This document shows positions 1 through 10,066 of a stretch of 39,514 nucleotides of DNA, in pieces. Origin of the DNA: Nitrosospira sp. 56-18 (lineage in GTDB: Bacteria; Pseudomonadota; Gammaproteobacteria; Burkholderiales; Nitrosomonadaceae); assembly GCA_001899235.1 (NCBI GenBank), contig MKVR01000014.1:158423-197936 (forward strand). The letters are read 5' to 3'. The position numbers and the translations under genes are program-made. Numbering within the stretch: the stretch's first letter is position 1; each line of letters starts with the position of its first letter. A model generated the notes under the pieces. It saw only the letters and a program-made list of their open reading frames with translations, did no database searches and had not been told where the DNA came from.

Positions 1-1
1 T

Positions 2-250
2 TTCAGCACGCTCAAGGGGGCACTGCAAGCGCTGGAGCGTGTTCGGAATCGCCCTATCGCCGCGCTTTCCGAACTGAAGCCCGACACGGACTATACCGTG
101 GAATTACGCATGCGGCTGGATATCTCCGCCCTGCCCAAACCATTTCAGGTCGAAACACTGGGCTCGAAAGATTGGGACTTGAGTACTGGCTTCCTGTTCT
201 GGAATACCAGGCTGCCCCTTCAGAAATCACAGGAAAGCTCCCGGCCGTGA
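2..250 (+). CDS. DUF4390-family protein, C-terminal part (5' end outside window)
   Basis: An open frame runs from the window edge to a TGA at 248-250, giving the last 82 residues of a protein. The visible part contains KPDTDYTVELRMRLDISALP and a Trp-containing tail (KDWDLSTGFLFWNTR), which resembles the C-terminus of the DUF4390 proteins usually encoded just upstream of ntrY in Betaproteobacteria. Function is not established for that family; members are typically exported. The stop overlaps the proposed GTG start of ntrY (GTGA), which implies translational coupling and one transcript with ntrYX. The family call rests on context plus the short C-terminal match, so it is moderately sure; that the frame is coding is well supported by the coupling. 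Confidence 0.7.
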   Translation, partial: FSTLKGALQALERVRNRPIAALSELKPDTDYTVELRMRLDISALPKPFQVETLGSKDWDLSTGFLFWNTRLPLQKSQESSRP

Positions 251-2415
251 AGTTTGTCGTGATAATTGGCATAGGACTCGGCCTCGTCATGCTTTTTCTG
301 CTTGCCACGGCGGGGGCTGATACCGAACTTTTTGAACGAAGGTATCGGCTGCTCATCCGCCTGAACGTCGGGTTCGTGGCATTTCTCATGGCGGTGGTCG
401 GGTATCTGCTATGGAGGCTCAGGCGCAGGCTCAAAGCCGGCGTGTTCGGATCCAGGCTGGCCGTGCGGCTCCTGCTGATCTTTTCTCTCATGGCGATTTT
501 GCCGGGTGCGCTGGTTTATGGGGTGTCGGTGCAGTTTCTTGGCAAGAGTATTGAATCATGGTTCGATATCAAAGTCGATCGGGCACTCGAGGGCGGGCTG
601 AACCTGGGGCGCGGGATACTCGATAACTTGCTGGATGAACTGCAGAAAAAAACCAGGGCAGCGATATCCGGCCTGTCCGGGCAACCCATCACCATGCTGA
701 CGCTGAGACAATTACTGAACGAGTCACTCGATCAGGAAGCAATACTCTTCGATAGCGAGGGCATAGCGATAGCTTCTTCGCATACGGATGAAATCGAGCC
801 GTTGCTGGAATCCCTGAACCCGGAGGTGCTGGCCCAGGTAAAGGCGGAGAAGACATACAGCGCGGTGGAATCCGTACCGGGCAAGGGGCTGTACCTGAGG
901 GTTATCGAGCCGATCAACCTAGCCAACCCGGAAGGCTCCGGTTTCATGCTCCAGCTATTGGAGCCCGTTCCGCAAAAACTGGCCCAGGATGCGGAAGTAG
1001 TGCAAGCAGCATATGGAGACTACCAGAAATTGCTGTTATCACGGGAGGGCCTCAAAAACCTGTATGGCGTAACACTGACCCTCGCACTGCTGCTGTCGCT
1101 TTTCTCCGCTCTTGCTGCGGCATTTCTCATCAGCGAACGGCTGAGCGCGCCGTTGGGCATGCTGGCGGAAGGAACACGCGCTGTGGCTCAAGGTGACTTC
1201 AGCAGGCGCCACCCCGTGCAAAGCCGCGACGAACTAGGCGTATTGACCGAATCTTTCAATTTGATGACCCATCAGCTCGAGGAAGCGCGGATACTGGCCC
1301 AGCGCCATCAGCAGGAGGTGGAAAGCGCCCGGGCTTACCTTGAAAATATTCTGGCCAATCTTTCCTCCGGCGTTCTGGTATTCGACGAAAACTTGCGTCT
1401 GGGAACCACCAATCTCAGTGCTGTCGAAATTCTGGGAGTTCCACTTACGGAGCTCGAAGGTTCCACCATCGAAGAGTGCATCGCGCGCGAGCCTGGACTG
1501 GGGTTTTTTGAAACCGGTATTCTCGAGGCGTTTCACCCCGGGAAAAAGGAAGAATGGCAATGCCAGGTGGATCGACTGCGCGATGGCGCAAATCAGGTTC
1601 TGCTGCTGCGCGGAACAAGCTTGCCCCATGTACCTGGCGGAGGAGGCGTAGTCGTGTTCGATGACATAACAAGCCTGCTGCAAGCCCAACGCACAGCTGC
1701 CTGGGGAGAGGTCGCGCGCCGTCTTGCGCATGAGATCAAAAACCCGCTGACTCCAATACAGCTATCGGCCGAAAGAATGCAGCATAAGCTTTCAGGAAAA
1801 CTTGATGCTCAAAACGCGCAGATCCTTTTCCGGTCCACCGAAACGATTGTCAATCAGGTGGAAGCACTTAAAAAAATGGTTAACGAATTCAGCGAATATG
1901 CGCGTGCGCCGGAACTGGAATTTCACCTGCTTGATCTCAACGCGCTTGTAAAAGAAGTTCTGACGCTATATGAAGCATCCGAGCGGGCAGTGCCCGAAGT
2001 ATCACAGCCGCATATCCGCCTCGTGCTCGCTTCGGATTTACCGGCGGTGCGGGGAGATTCCGCCCGCTTGCGCCAGGTTATACACAATCTCTTGCAAAAT
2101 GCGCAGGATACCCTTGTAGGTGTCGCGGAACCTATCATTACAGTACAGACGGAAGCCATGGCCGATGAAGTAAGGCTCAGCGTGAGCGACAACGGAGGAG
2201 GATTTGCGGAACATGTCAAAGCAAGGGTTTTCGAACCCTACGTTACTACCAAGCCCAAGGGTACCGGGCTAGGACTGCCTATAGTCAAAAAAATCGTGGA
2301 GGAGCATCGCGGCGCGATTCGAGTAGAAAATATCCAACCCCGGGGTGCCCGAATTTCCATAACCCTGCCAGCCGCGGAAAAGATGGCTGGCAGCAAGCGG
2401 AAAATCGCATCCTAG
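247..2415 (+). CDS. ntrY: Nitrogen regulation sensor histidine kinase NtrY
   Basis: Membrane sensor kinase of the NtrYX two-component pair, which autophosphorylates on histidine and passes the phosphate to NtrX. From the GTG at 247 it has 722 residues: hydrophobic segments at about 1-24, 33-56, 67-95 and 273-297, a periplasmic sensor region between the last two, a HAMP linker (about 298-350), a PAS-like domain (about 360-470), the H-box with LAHEIKNPLTP (His495) and a C-terminal ATPase domain with the GTGLGL G-box near 672. A TTG at 172 in the same frame would lengthen it by 25 residues. GTG 247 is preferred because AGGAAA at 231-236 lies about 10 bases upstream and the codon overlaps the stop of the DUF4390 gene. 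NtrY is linked to nitrogen and redox or respiratory control in other proteobacteria; the signal here is unknown. Confidence 0.93.
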   Translation: MKFVVIIGIGLGLVMLFLLATAGADTELFERRYRLLIRLNVGFVAFLMAVVGYLLWRLRRRLKAGVFGSRLAVRLLLIFSLMAILPGALVYGVSVQFLGKSIESWFDIKVDRALEGGLNLGRGILDNLLDELQKKTRAAISGLSGQPITMLTLRQLLNESLDQEAILFDSEGIAIASSHTDEIEPLLESLNPEVLAQVKAEKTYSAVESVPGKGLYLRVIEPINLANPEGSGFMLQLLEPVPQKLAQDAEVVQAAYGDYQKLLLSREGLKNLYGVTLTLALLLSLFSALAAAFLISERLSAPLGMLAEGTRAVAQGDFSRRHPVQSRDELGVLTESFNLMTHQLEEARILAQRHQQEVESARAYLENILANLSSGVLVFDENLRLGTTNLSAVEILGVPLTELEGSTIEECIAREPGLGFFETGILEAFHPGKKEEWQCQVDRLRDGANQVLLLRGTSLPHVPGGGGVVVFDDITSLLQAQRTAAWGEVARRLAHEIKNPLTPIQLSAERMQHKLSGKLDAQNAQILFRSTETIVNQVEALKKMVNEFSEYARAPELEFHLLDLNALVKEVLTLYEASERAVPEVSQPHIRLVLASDLPAVRGDSARLRQVIHNLLQNAQDTLVGVAEPIITVQTEAMADEVRLSVSDNGGGFAEHVKARVFEPYVTTKPKGTGLGLPIVKKIVEEHRGAIRVENIQPRGARISITLPAAEKMAGSKRKIAS

Positions 2416-2431
2416 GACCGCCACAACCATG

Positions 2432-2499
2432 TTTCGCTTTCTTCACTGTACCGCCACAGCTTTGCCATCGATGACCGGTTCACTCGTGCCAAAGCGAAA
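2432..2499 (+). repeat. Inverted repeat in the ntrY-ntrX spacer
   Basis: A perfect 9-base inverted repeat, TTTCGCTTT at 2432-2440 and AAAGCGAAA at 2491-2499, encloses about 50 bases inside the 114-base gap between ntrY and ntrX. ntrYX are usually tightly coupled, so a gap with a possible long-loop hairpin could mark a processing site or an internal promoter or operator. No clear promoter was seen in it. The repeat is directly visible; any role is a guess. Confidence 0.4.
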
Positions 2500-2529
2500 A
2501 CTCATTGCAACATACATTTTCCCGGAATC

Positions 2530-3780
2530 ATGAGCAACAATACCATATTAGTCGTCGACGACGAGATTGGCATACGCGAACTGCTGTCCGAAATCCTGAG
2601 GGATGAAGGGTATCGTGTTGCGCTCGCGGAAAACGCTGGCGAGGCGCGCAATTGGCGCAAGCGGACTCGTCCCGATTTGGTGCTGCTGGATATCTGGATG
2701 CCGGATACGGACGGCATTACCCTCTTGAAAGAGTGGGCCAGCACGGGACTTCTGACCATGCCGGTAGTGATGATGTCCGGGCACGGCACAATCGATACCG
2801 CGGTGGAAGCAACACGCATGGGCGCATCCGGCTATCTCGAAAAACCCGTACCGCTGCAAAAACTTCTCAGCACCGTGGGACGGGCGTTGCGCAGCGGGCA
2901 AATCAGGTCGGGCATGGGACTGCCGCTTGCCAATCTTGGCGGAGGTCCGTTGATCGCCGATCTTAAAAAAAGGCTGGAGCAGGTGCTCAACCTCAAAACA
3001 CCGGTGCTGCTTACAAGCGAACCCGGAACCGGAGTGGATCTTTGCGCACGTTTTCTTCACCGCCCCGCCACCCCCTGGGTGGAGCCGGATAATCTGGCTG
3101 TGCTCGCAAGCGCTCCGTTTGATTTACTCGAGCAGGCGAAAGGCGGAGTATTGTTTCTCAAGGAGATAGGGGATCTCAACAAGTTGGCGCAAAAGGGATT
3201 GCTTCTGATGCTGGGCAAGCTGGAAAAATATGGTGTGAGGCTGGTATGCGCCACATCCATGCCTCTAGCCGCACTGACTGCGCAAGGCGCTTATGACCCG
3301 AAGCTGTACGAATTATTGAATGGCCTATGCATCAATGTCCCCGCATTGCGGGAACACCGCGAAGATATCCCGGAGCTCACATCCCAGATACTTTCCCGCT
3401 TCGTTGAATCGGGAGAGGTATCTCTGAAGCAGTTCAGCACGGCCGCGCTGAACGCGCTGCGGAACCATGACTGGCCGGGAAATCTGGCACAACTGACCGG
3501 AGTCATCCATTCTCTGGCGCTAACCTGTACCGGCGACGAACTGACGGCGGATGATGTAAAGCAGATATTGGCGTCGTCATCCCCTCTTCAATCCGTTGCC
3601 GGCATACCCCTGGATCTGCCGTTGCGCGAAGCGCGGGATATGTTCGAGAAAACTTATTTTGAACAGCTCATCGACCAGGAAAGCGGCAATATGACGAGAG
3701 TTGCGGAGCGCGCCGGGTTGGAGCGCACTCATCTGTATCGAAAGCTCAAGCTGCTGGGAATCAAGCTACGGAACCACTGA
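2530..3780 (+). CDS. ntrX: NtrX-type response regulator with degraded AAA+ core
   Basis: Response regulator of the NtrYX pair, 416 residues. The receiver domain (1-120) is intact: acidic pair D10/D11, phosphoacceptor D54 in LVLLDIWMPD, S83 and K105. The central domain (about 135-330) aligns with the sigma54-activator AAA+ fold but has lost its key residues. The Walker A position reads SEPGTGVD (163-170), with Val169 in place of Lys. Walker B reads GGVLFLKEI (205-213), with Lys211 in place of Asp. No GAFTGA loop is present, and the segment between Walker A and B is shortened. A Fis-type helix-turn-helix ends the protein (about 370-416, NMTRVAERAGLERTHLYRKL). I infer phosphorylation-controlled DNA binding without ATP-driven sigma54 remodelling. 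The start is ATG 2530, with only a weak ribosome binding site. Confidence 0.92.
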   Translation: MSNNTILVVDDEIGIRELLSEILRDEGYRVALAENAGEARNWRKRTRPDLVLLDIWMPDTDGITLLKEWASTGLLTMPVVMMSGHGTIDTAVEATRMGASGYLEKPVPLQKLLSTVGRALRSGQIRSGMGLPLANLGGGPLIADLKKRLEQVLNLKTPVLLTSEPGTGVDLCARFLHRPATPWVEPDNLAVLASAPFDLLEQAKGGVLFLKEIGDLNKLAQKGLLLMLGKLEKYGVRLVCATSMPLAALTAQGAYDPKLYELLNGLCINVPALREHREDIPELTSQILSRFVESGEVSLKQFSTAALNALRNHDWPGNLAQLTGVIHSLALTCTGDELTADDVKQILASSSPLQSVAGIPLDLPLREARDMFEKTYFEQLIDQESGNMTRVAERAGLERTHLYRKLKLLGIKLRNH

Positions 3781-3910
3781 GTTGCAGGTGGTTTTTCCAT
3801 CGCCGCCTCCTGCGAAGCCGGGTCGCATAGGATTGGCGAACGCTGGGTTTTGCAGGTTTTTTGATTGTTTTTGCGTGTATTTTCAATTAGAAGTAATTCA
3901 GCCCTCATGG

Positions 3911-3939
3911 TTGTCTGATATCACGACTTAAGCGATAAT
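3911..3939 (+). promoter_or_regulatory. Sigma70-type promoter for the tkt-gap-pgk-pyk-fba cluster
   Basis: TTGTCT at 3911-3916 and GATAAT at 3934-3939 are separated by 17 bases, close to the -35/-10 consensus. Transcription would begin near 3946 and leave a leader of roughly 125 bases before the transketolase start. This is the best promoter-like sequence in the 292-base gap after ntrX. Confidence 0.55.
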
Positions 3940-3951
3940 AATAGTTTTGCC

Positions 3952-4008
3952 GGCCCTGCACCGCAGGCCCGGGGGATCTCTGAACAAATCCTCGCGAAGG
4001 AGGGGTTT
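3952..4008 (+). promoter_or_regulatory. Two hairpins in the transketolase leader
   Basis: The first hairpin pairs GGCCCTGC (3952-3959) with GCAGGCC (3963-3969) through one bulged base. The second is imperfect and pairs AAATCCTC (3986-3993) with GAGGGGTTT (4000-4008). Neither is followed by a run of T, so they are not ordinary terminators. They lie downstream of the predicted promoter and may affect leader stability or translation. The pairing is visible; the function is unproven. Confidence 0.35.
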
Positions 4009-4072
4009 ATTCAGAAATTCGACCGGGGAAGCGGTATTTTTATGTGCAATATATTCGTAGACGGGAGAGCTT

Positions 4073-6094
4073 GTGTCCATGGGAACATTTAGAGATTTTG
4101 AAGCGCCGGTGTTCAAGAATCTGACCAGTGCCATTCGTGCGCTTGCTATGGACGCTGTGCAGAAAGCCAACTCGGGACACCCCGGCATGCCCATGGGCAT
4201 GGCGGAAATAGCCGAGGTATTATGGATCCACCATCTTCGGCACAATCCTGCCAATCCTGGGTGGGTCGACCGTGACCGGTTCATACTGTCCAATGGCCAT
4301 GGCTCCATGCTGATCTATGCCTTGCTGCATCTCACAGGCTACGACCTTCCGATGGAGGAAATAAAACGCTTCAGGCAGCTTCATTCCAAGACCCCTGGCC
4401 ATCCGGAATACGGTTACACGCCCGGCGTGGAAACGACTACCGGGCCGCTGGGCCAGGGCCTCGCCAATGCCGTTGGAATGGCCTTGGCGGAAAAAATACT
4501 TGCCTCCGATTTCAACCGGCCAGGCTTCGATATCGTCAACCATTACACCTACGTATTTCTTGGTGACGGGTGTCTGATGGAAGGAATCTCCCATGAAGCC
4601 TGCTCGCTTGCCGGCACGCTGGGACTGGGCAAGCTGATCTGCTTTTACGACGACAACGGCATTTCCATCGATGGTCACGTGGAAGGCTGGTTCACCGATG
4701 ATACGCCAGCACGCTTCGAAGCTTATGGCTGGCATGTGGTTCCCAATGTGAATGGCCATGATCCGGTAGCGATCGAGGCAGCTATCGAGGCGGCGAAGAA
4801 GGCGACGGACAGACCTTCGATGATCTGCTGCAAAACCATAATAGGCCTGGGTTCCCCCAACAAGGCTGACACCCATGAAGTTCATGGCGCCGCGCTCGGG
4901 GACCTCGAAATCGCCGCTGCACGACCGCACATCGGCTGGAACCATTTGCCGTTCGAGATTCCCGACGACGTCTATGCGATGTGGGATGCCCGCGAAAAAG
5001 GCCAAAAGCTGGAAATCGAGTGGAATCAGAAGTTTGCCGAGTATGCCGGGAAGTATCCGGCGGAAGCCGCGGAATTCAAGCGGCGGATGTCCGGCGATCT
5101 TCCGGCCGGGTGGCGGGAACACGTGAATGCGCTGGTTGCTCGTGTTCAGGCGAAGGAAGAAACCATTGCCAGCCGCAAAGCGTCGCAAAACGCAATAGAA
5201 GGGTTGGCTCCGGCCTTACCCGAACTGGTTGGAGGCTCTGCCGACCTGGCCGGATCGAACCTTACCCTCTGGTCGGGTTCGAAAGGCTGCAACCGTGAGA
5301 ACGGAGGCAACTATGTTTATTATGGGGTGCGCGAGTTCGGCATGAGCGCGATCATGAACGGACTTTCTTTGCATGGGGGCATTATTCCCTACGGCGGAAC
5401 CTTCCTGATGTTTTCGGAGTATGCCCGCAATGCCCTTCGCATGGCGGCGCTGATGAAAATTCGAAACATCTTTGTCTTTACCCACGATTCGATCGGTCTT
5501 GGCGAAGACGGACCCACCCACCAACCCGTGGAGCAGACTGCGACATTGCGCTACATCCCGCGTATGGATGTCTGGCGACCCTGCGACACCATGGAGTCAA
5601 CCATAGCGTGGGCGAGGGCAATCGAGCGCAAGGATGGGCCTTCCACCCTGATCTTCAGCCGCCAGAATCTCCCTTTTCAGAAGCGGGATGAAGCCGCCAT
5701 CAAATCGATCGACAGGGGAGGCTATACGCTTTCGGAGGCAGCTGATAAAAAGCCTCGTGCAGTCATTATTGCAACCGGCTCGGAAATATCTTTGGCCATG
5801 ATGGCGCAAAAAGCGCTGGCGGAGGAAGGCATACACGTGCGGGTGGTTTCAATGCCTTGCACCAACCTGTTTGACCGCCAGGAGCAGGACTATAAAGACA
5901 GCATCCTGCCGAAAGGAGTCAGGCGTGTGGCGGTCGAAGCCGGCATAACTGACTTTTGGCGCAAATACGTCGGTTTGGAAGGAGCGGTGGTGGGCATGGA
6001 TACATTCGGAGAGTCGGCGCCAGCCAGCGATTTGTTCAAACATTTCGGCTTCACCGTGGACAACGTGGTGAAAGCGGTGAAGAGCGTCATATAG
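4073..6094 (+). CDS. tkt: Transketolase
   Basis: Thiamine-diphosphate enzyme that moves two-carbon ketol units between sugar phosphates. In an autotroph it regenerates pentose phosphates in the Calvin cycle (then often called cbbT), and it also serves the pentose phosphate pathway. It is 673 residues, the usual full length. Visible motifs are the N-terminal SGHPGMPMG, the ThDP-binding [12 protein letters not shown] followed by a DDN, and [11 protein letters not shown] carrying the catalytic glutamate, plus DGPTHQP. The start is GTG 4073, with GGGAGA (4063-4068) just upstream. ATG 4079, two codons later, lies at a more usual distance from that site and is an alternative. It is the first gene of a glycolysis/Calvin cluster; gap follows after 69 bases. 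Confidence 0.96.
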   Translation: MSMGTFRDFEAPVFKNLTSAIRALAMDAVQKANSGHPGMPMGMAEIAEVLWIHHLRHNPANPGWVDRDRFILSNGHGSMLIYALLHLTGYDLPMEEIKRFRQLHSKTPGHPEYGYTPGVETTTGPLGQGLANAVGMALAEKILASDFNRPGFDIVNHYTYVFLGDGCLMEGISHEACSLAGTLGLGKLICFYDDNGISIDGHVEGWFTDDTPARFEAYGWHVVPNVNGHDPVAIEAAIEAAKKATDRPSMICCKTIIGLGSPNKADTHEVHGAALGDLEIAAARPHIGWNHLPFEIPDDVYAMWDAREKGQKLEIEWNQKFAEYAGKYPAEAAEFKRRMSGDLPAGWREHVNALVARVQAKEETIASRKASQNAIEGLAPALPELVGGSADLAGSNLTLWSGSKGCNRENGGNYVYYGVREFGMSAIMNGLSLHGGIIPYGGTFLMFSEYARNALRMAALMKIRNIFVFTHDSIGLGEDGPTHQPVEQTATLRYIPRMDVWRPCDTMESTIAWARAIERKDGPSTLIFSRQNLPFQKRDEAAIKSIDRGGYTLSEAADKKPRAVIIATGSEISLAMMAQKALAEEGIHVRVVSMPCTNLFDRQEQDYKDSILPKGVRRVAVEAGITDFWRKYVGLEGAVVGMDTFGESAPASDLFKHFGFTVDNVVKAVKSVI

Positions 6095-7162
<1,068 letters not shown>

Positions 7163-7180
7163 TTTTTGCAGATATACCGA

Positions 7181-7209
7181 ATGCGTCCGGCCTTCTCAGC
7201 CTGACGCAT
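7181..7209 (+). promoter_or_regulatory. Hairpin 1 in the gap-pgk spacer
   Basis: ATGCGTC (7181-7187) and GGC (7189-7191) pair with GCC (7199-7201) and GACGCAT (7203-7209) across one 1x1 mismatch and a 7-base loop, giving ten base pairs. A short T run (TTTTT) follows only about 12 bases later, so it is at best a weak terminator. An mRNA-stability or processing element between gap and pgk is equally possible. Confidence 0.5.
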
Positions 7210-7243
7210 CCGCTTCTGGTAGTTTTTGATCCCCACCCGACTA

Positions 7244-7279
7244 GGGCACAGAAGTTTTCGTAAAAGCTGTCCTGTGCCC
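7244..7279 (+). promoter_or_regulatory. Hairpin 2 immediately before pgk
   Basis: GGGCACAG (7244-7251) pairs perfectly with CTGTGCCC (7272-7279). Inside, AGTTTT and AAAAGCT extend the stem with one bulged base. The structure ends about 9 bases before the GGAG ribosome binding site of pgk, so it could protect a processed pgk mRNA or influence its translation. Confidence 0.5.
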
Positions 7280-7298
7280 ATAAACTTGGAGTTTTCCC

Positions 7299-8477
7299 GT
7301 GTCTGTCATCAAAGTTGCCGATCTCGATCTCAAAGGCAAGCGCGTATTCATCCGTGCCGATCTCAACGTCCCCGTCAAGGATGGCAAGGTTACGTCCGAC
7401 GCACGCATCACCGCCTCGATGGCCACCATCAATCACTGCTTGAAACAAGGCGCCCGGGTGATGGTCACTTCCCATCTGGGCCGTCCGGAAGAAGGAGTAT
7501 GGACCGAGGAAAATTCTCTCAAACCGGTTGCCGACAACATCGCCGAGCGGCTAGGCAAGCCCGTGCGCTTGATAAAGGACTGGATGGAAAGCGGCGTGGA
7601 TATCGCGGAAGGCGAGCTGGTTGTTCTGGAAAATTGCCGCTTCAATAAAGGAGAAAAGAAAAACTCTGATGAAACTGCCCGAAAATATGCGAGCCTGTGC
7701 GACGTATTCGTGATGGACGCGTTCGGGACGGCCCACCGGGCTGAAGCATCCACTTACGGTATCGCCAGATACGCACCGGTTGCCTGTGCAGGCATACTGC
7801 TGACGGAAGAACTGGACGCGCTGACCAAAGCATTGCTTGATCCGGCACGCCCGATGGTTGCCATAGTCGGTGGCTCCAAGGTTTCAACCAAACTGACGGT
7901 GCTGGAATCCCTGTCCCAAAAGGTGGATCAGCTCGTGGTGGGCGGCGGGATAGCGAATACCTTCCTGAAAGCGGCTGGTAAAAATATCGGAAAATCGCTA
8001 TGCGAAGATGACCTGGTCCCGACCGCGAAAGCGCTGATGGACGAAATGGCCAAACGCAATGCTTCCATTCCCATCGCCGTGGACGTCGTGGTTGGAAAGA
8101 AATTTGACGCAAATGAACCGGCGGTCCTGAAAGACGCCGGTTCGGTTGGCGATGACGAAATGATCTTTGATATCGGCCCCAGGAGCGCGAATGAACTGGC
8201 GGATATCATCATGAAAGCAGGTACAGTCGTTTGGAATGGCCCGGTCGGCGTATTTGAATTCGATCAATTTGGTGAGGGAACCAGGACTATAGCCATGGCC
8301 ATTGCCAGCACGAAAGCGTTCACCCTGGCAGGGGGCGGCGATACCATCGCCGCCATCCAGAAATATGGCATTTACGACAAGGTATCCTACATCTCCACGG
8401 CGGGTGGCGCTTTTCTGGAGTTTCTGGAAGGTAAGAAATTGCCGGCGGTTGAAATACTTGAACAGCGAGCAGGTTAA
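7299..8477 (+). CDS. pgk: Phosphoglycerate kinase
   Basis: Transfers phosphate between 1,3-bisphosphoglycerate and ADP, and in the reverse direction feeds the Calvin cycle. It is 392 residues, normal length. Visible landmarks are the N-terminal [13 protein letters not shown], the substrate-binding [20 protein letters not shown] in the mid region, WNGPVGVFE and the C-terminal [11 protein letters not shown] nucleotide-binding loop. The start is GTG 7299, with GGAG at 7288-7291, seven bases away. It follows gap after 136 bases that contain two hairpins, and pyk begins about 44 bases after its stop. Confidence 0.97.
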   Translation: MSVIKVADLDLKGKRVFIRADLNVPVKDGKVTSDARITASMATINHCLKQGARVMVTSHLGRPEEGVWTEENSLKPVADNIAERLGKPVRLIKDWMESGVDIAEGELVVLENCRFNKGEKKNSDETARKYASLCDVFVMDAFGTAHRAEASTYGIARYAPVACAGILLTEELDALTKALLDPARPMVAIVGGSKVSTKLTVLESLSQKVDQLVVGGGIANTFLKAAGKNIGKSLCEDDLVPTAKALMDEMAKRNASIPIAVDVVVGKKFDANEPAVLKDAGSVGDDEMIFDIGPRSANELADIIMKAGTVVWNGPVGVFEFDQFGEGTRTIAMAIASTKAFTLAGGGDTIAAIQKYGIYDKVSYISTAGGAFLEFLEGKKLPAVEILEQRAG

Positions 8478-8521
8478 TCCTGGACAGGTTGTGAAGCAGT
8501 ATCCTCTTGTCTTTGCCTAGA

Positions 8522-9976
8522 ATGATCCGAAGAACCAAAATTGTAGCAACCCTTGGTCCGGCATGCAGGGATCCCAAGGTGCTGGAGCGCATGATTAATG
8601 CCGGAGTGGATGTGGTGCGGATCAATTTCTCGCACGGCACCCGGCAAGAGCATATCGAATATGTGGAATTGACGCGTTCGCTCGCGCGCACCGCAGGGCA
8701 TGTGATAGGCGTGCTGGCCGACCTGCAGGGACCCAAGATCCGGATCGGCAAGTTCGAGAAAGGCCGGATCACACTTAAAACAGGAGATAAATTCATACTG
8801 GATGCCGAGTGCGAGCTCGGCAACGAGGAACGTGTAGGCCTTGATTACAAGGAACTCCCCCACGACGTGGAAACCGGCGCCACCTTGATACTCGACGATG
8901 GCCGCATCGTGCTGGGTGTTTCCGGTGTTCAGGGTCTCCAGATCCATTGCGTGGTCGAGCAGGGCGGAGTGCTATCCAATAACAAGGGTATAAACCGGAA
9001 GGGGGGCGGCCTGAGCGCTCCCGCTTTGACGAATAAAGATGTCGAAGATATCAAAACAGCCGCGCTGCTGAAGGCGGATTATCTCGCTGTGTCGTTTCCT
9101 CGTTCCGGAGAGGATATGCGATGGGCGCGCGCCGTGATGCAGGAAGCAGGCGGTAAAAGTCTGCTGATGGCAAAAGTGGAGCGCTCCGAAGCCATTCTCG
9201 CATTGGACGATATCCTGCAGGCATCCGATGCAATCATGGTAGCGCGAGGAGATCTCGCGGTAGAGGTGGGCGACGCGGTGGTGCCTGCTTTGCAAAAACG
9301 AATGATACGCACTGCCCGTGCCAACAACAAACTGGTTATCACCGCGACGCAGATGATGGAATCGATGGTCGCCAGTCCGATTCCCACACGAGCGGAAGTG
9401 TCGGATGTCGCCAACGCGGTACTGGATGGCACGGATGCTGTCATGCTGTCCGCCGAATCCGCTACGGGGCAGTATCCCGTCGAATCGGTTGCCGCGATGG
9501 CGCGTGTGTGCCTGGAGGCGGAAAAGGAATACCTCGTGGGCAGCGAGCTTCGTCGTTTGCAGGGTGGCTTGCCCGATACCATAGAAGAAGCCATTGCGCG
9601 GGCGACCATGTTTACCGCCGGCGGGCTTAAAATCCACGCTATCGCCGCGCTTACGCAAAGCGGGCGGACGGTGCTGCTGATGTCGCGCAGAAGTTCGAAC
9701 GTGCCCATCTTTGCATTAAGCCCGCAGGAAGATACGCGCCGGAAAATGGCGCTGTTTCGCGGGGTCTATCCAGTAAAATTCGGGGGCGGATCGAACGATC
9801 CCGAAGTCATTCTGAATCATGCGGAAAATGAGCTGCTCAAGCGGGGCGTTGTCCGTAATGGCGATTTGATCCTCATGACTATTGGTGAACCAGTAGGAAA
9901 GGCCGGTGGAACCAATACCATGAAAATTGTTAAGGTGGGGGAGTACAGAAAAGCTTCCGCAAAACCAGAACCGTGA
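8522..9976 (+). CDS. pyk: Pyruvate kinase
   Basis: Makes pyruvate and ATP from phosphoenolpyruvate and ADP. From ATG 8522 it has 484 residues and begins MIRRTKIVATLGPA, which is the usual start of the family. An in-frame TTG at 8507 would add only five residues and has no better ribosome binding site. Motifs seen are VRINFSHG, LADLQGPKIR, the catalytic-lysine region MAKVERSEAI, ARGDLAVEVG and the MLSAESATGQYPVE signature. A C-terminal regulatory domain is present (ALTQSGRTVLLMSRRS). Position between pgk and fba supports the call. The name pykA versus pykF cannot be settled from sequence alone. Confidence 0.95.
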   Translation: MIRRTKIVATLGPACRDPKVLERMINAGVDVVRINFSHGTRQEHIEYVELTRSLARTAGHVIGVLADLQGPKIRIGKFEKGRITLKTGDKFILDAECELGNEERVGLDYKELPHDVETGATLILDDGRIVLGVSGVQGLQIHCVVEQGGVLSNNKGINRKGGGLSAPALTNKDVEDIKTAALLKADYLAVSFPRSGEDMRWARAVMQEAGGKSLLMAKVERSEAILALDDILQASDAIMVARGDLAVEVGDAVVPALQKRMIRTARANNKLVITATQMMESMVASPIPTRAEVSDVANAVLDGTDAVMLSAESATGQYPVESVAAMARVCLEAEKEYLVGSELRRLQGGLPDTIEEAIARATMFTAGGLKIHAIAALTQSGRTVLLMSRRSSNVPIFALSPQEDTRRKMALFRGVYPVKFGGGSNDPEVILNHAENELLKRGVVRNGDLILMTIGEPVGKAGGTNTMKIVKVGEYRKASAKPEP

Positions 9977-9980
9977 CATG

Positions 9981-10013
9981 GGTGGCATCGAAGCCTGGCT
10001 CTTCAATGCCACC
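9981..10013 (+). promoter_or_regulatory. Hairpin in the pyk-fba spacer
   Basis: GGTGGCAT (9981-9988) pairs with ATGCCACC (10006-10013). Across a 1x1 mismatch, GAAG (9990-9993) pairs with CTTC (10001-10004), for 12 base pairs in total. Only GGGCTTTCTT follows, so it could be a leaky terminator or a stabilising element between pyk and fba. Confidence 0.5.
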
Positions 10014-10066
10014 GGGCTTTCTTGGTACGATTCGATAGATGGATTTTAACTTTGAAGGAGACTTGA

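Noticed and set aside
4220-5188. 322-residue open frame antiparallel to transketolase
   Set aside because: Lies wholly inside a clear transketolase gene on the other strand, with no family resemblance; a mirror effect of codon bias.
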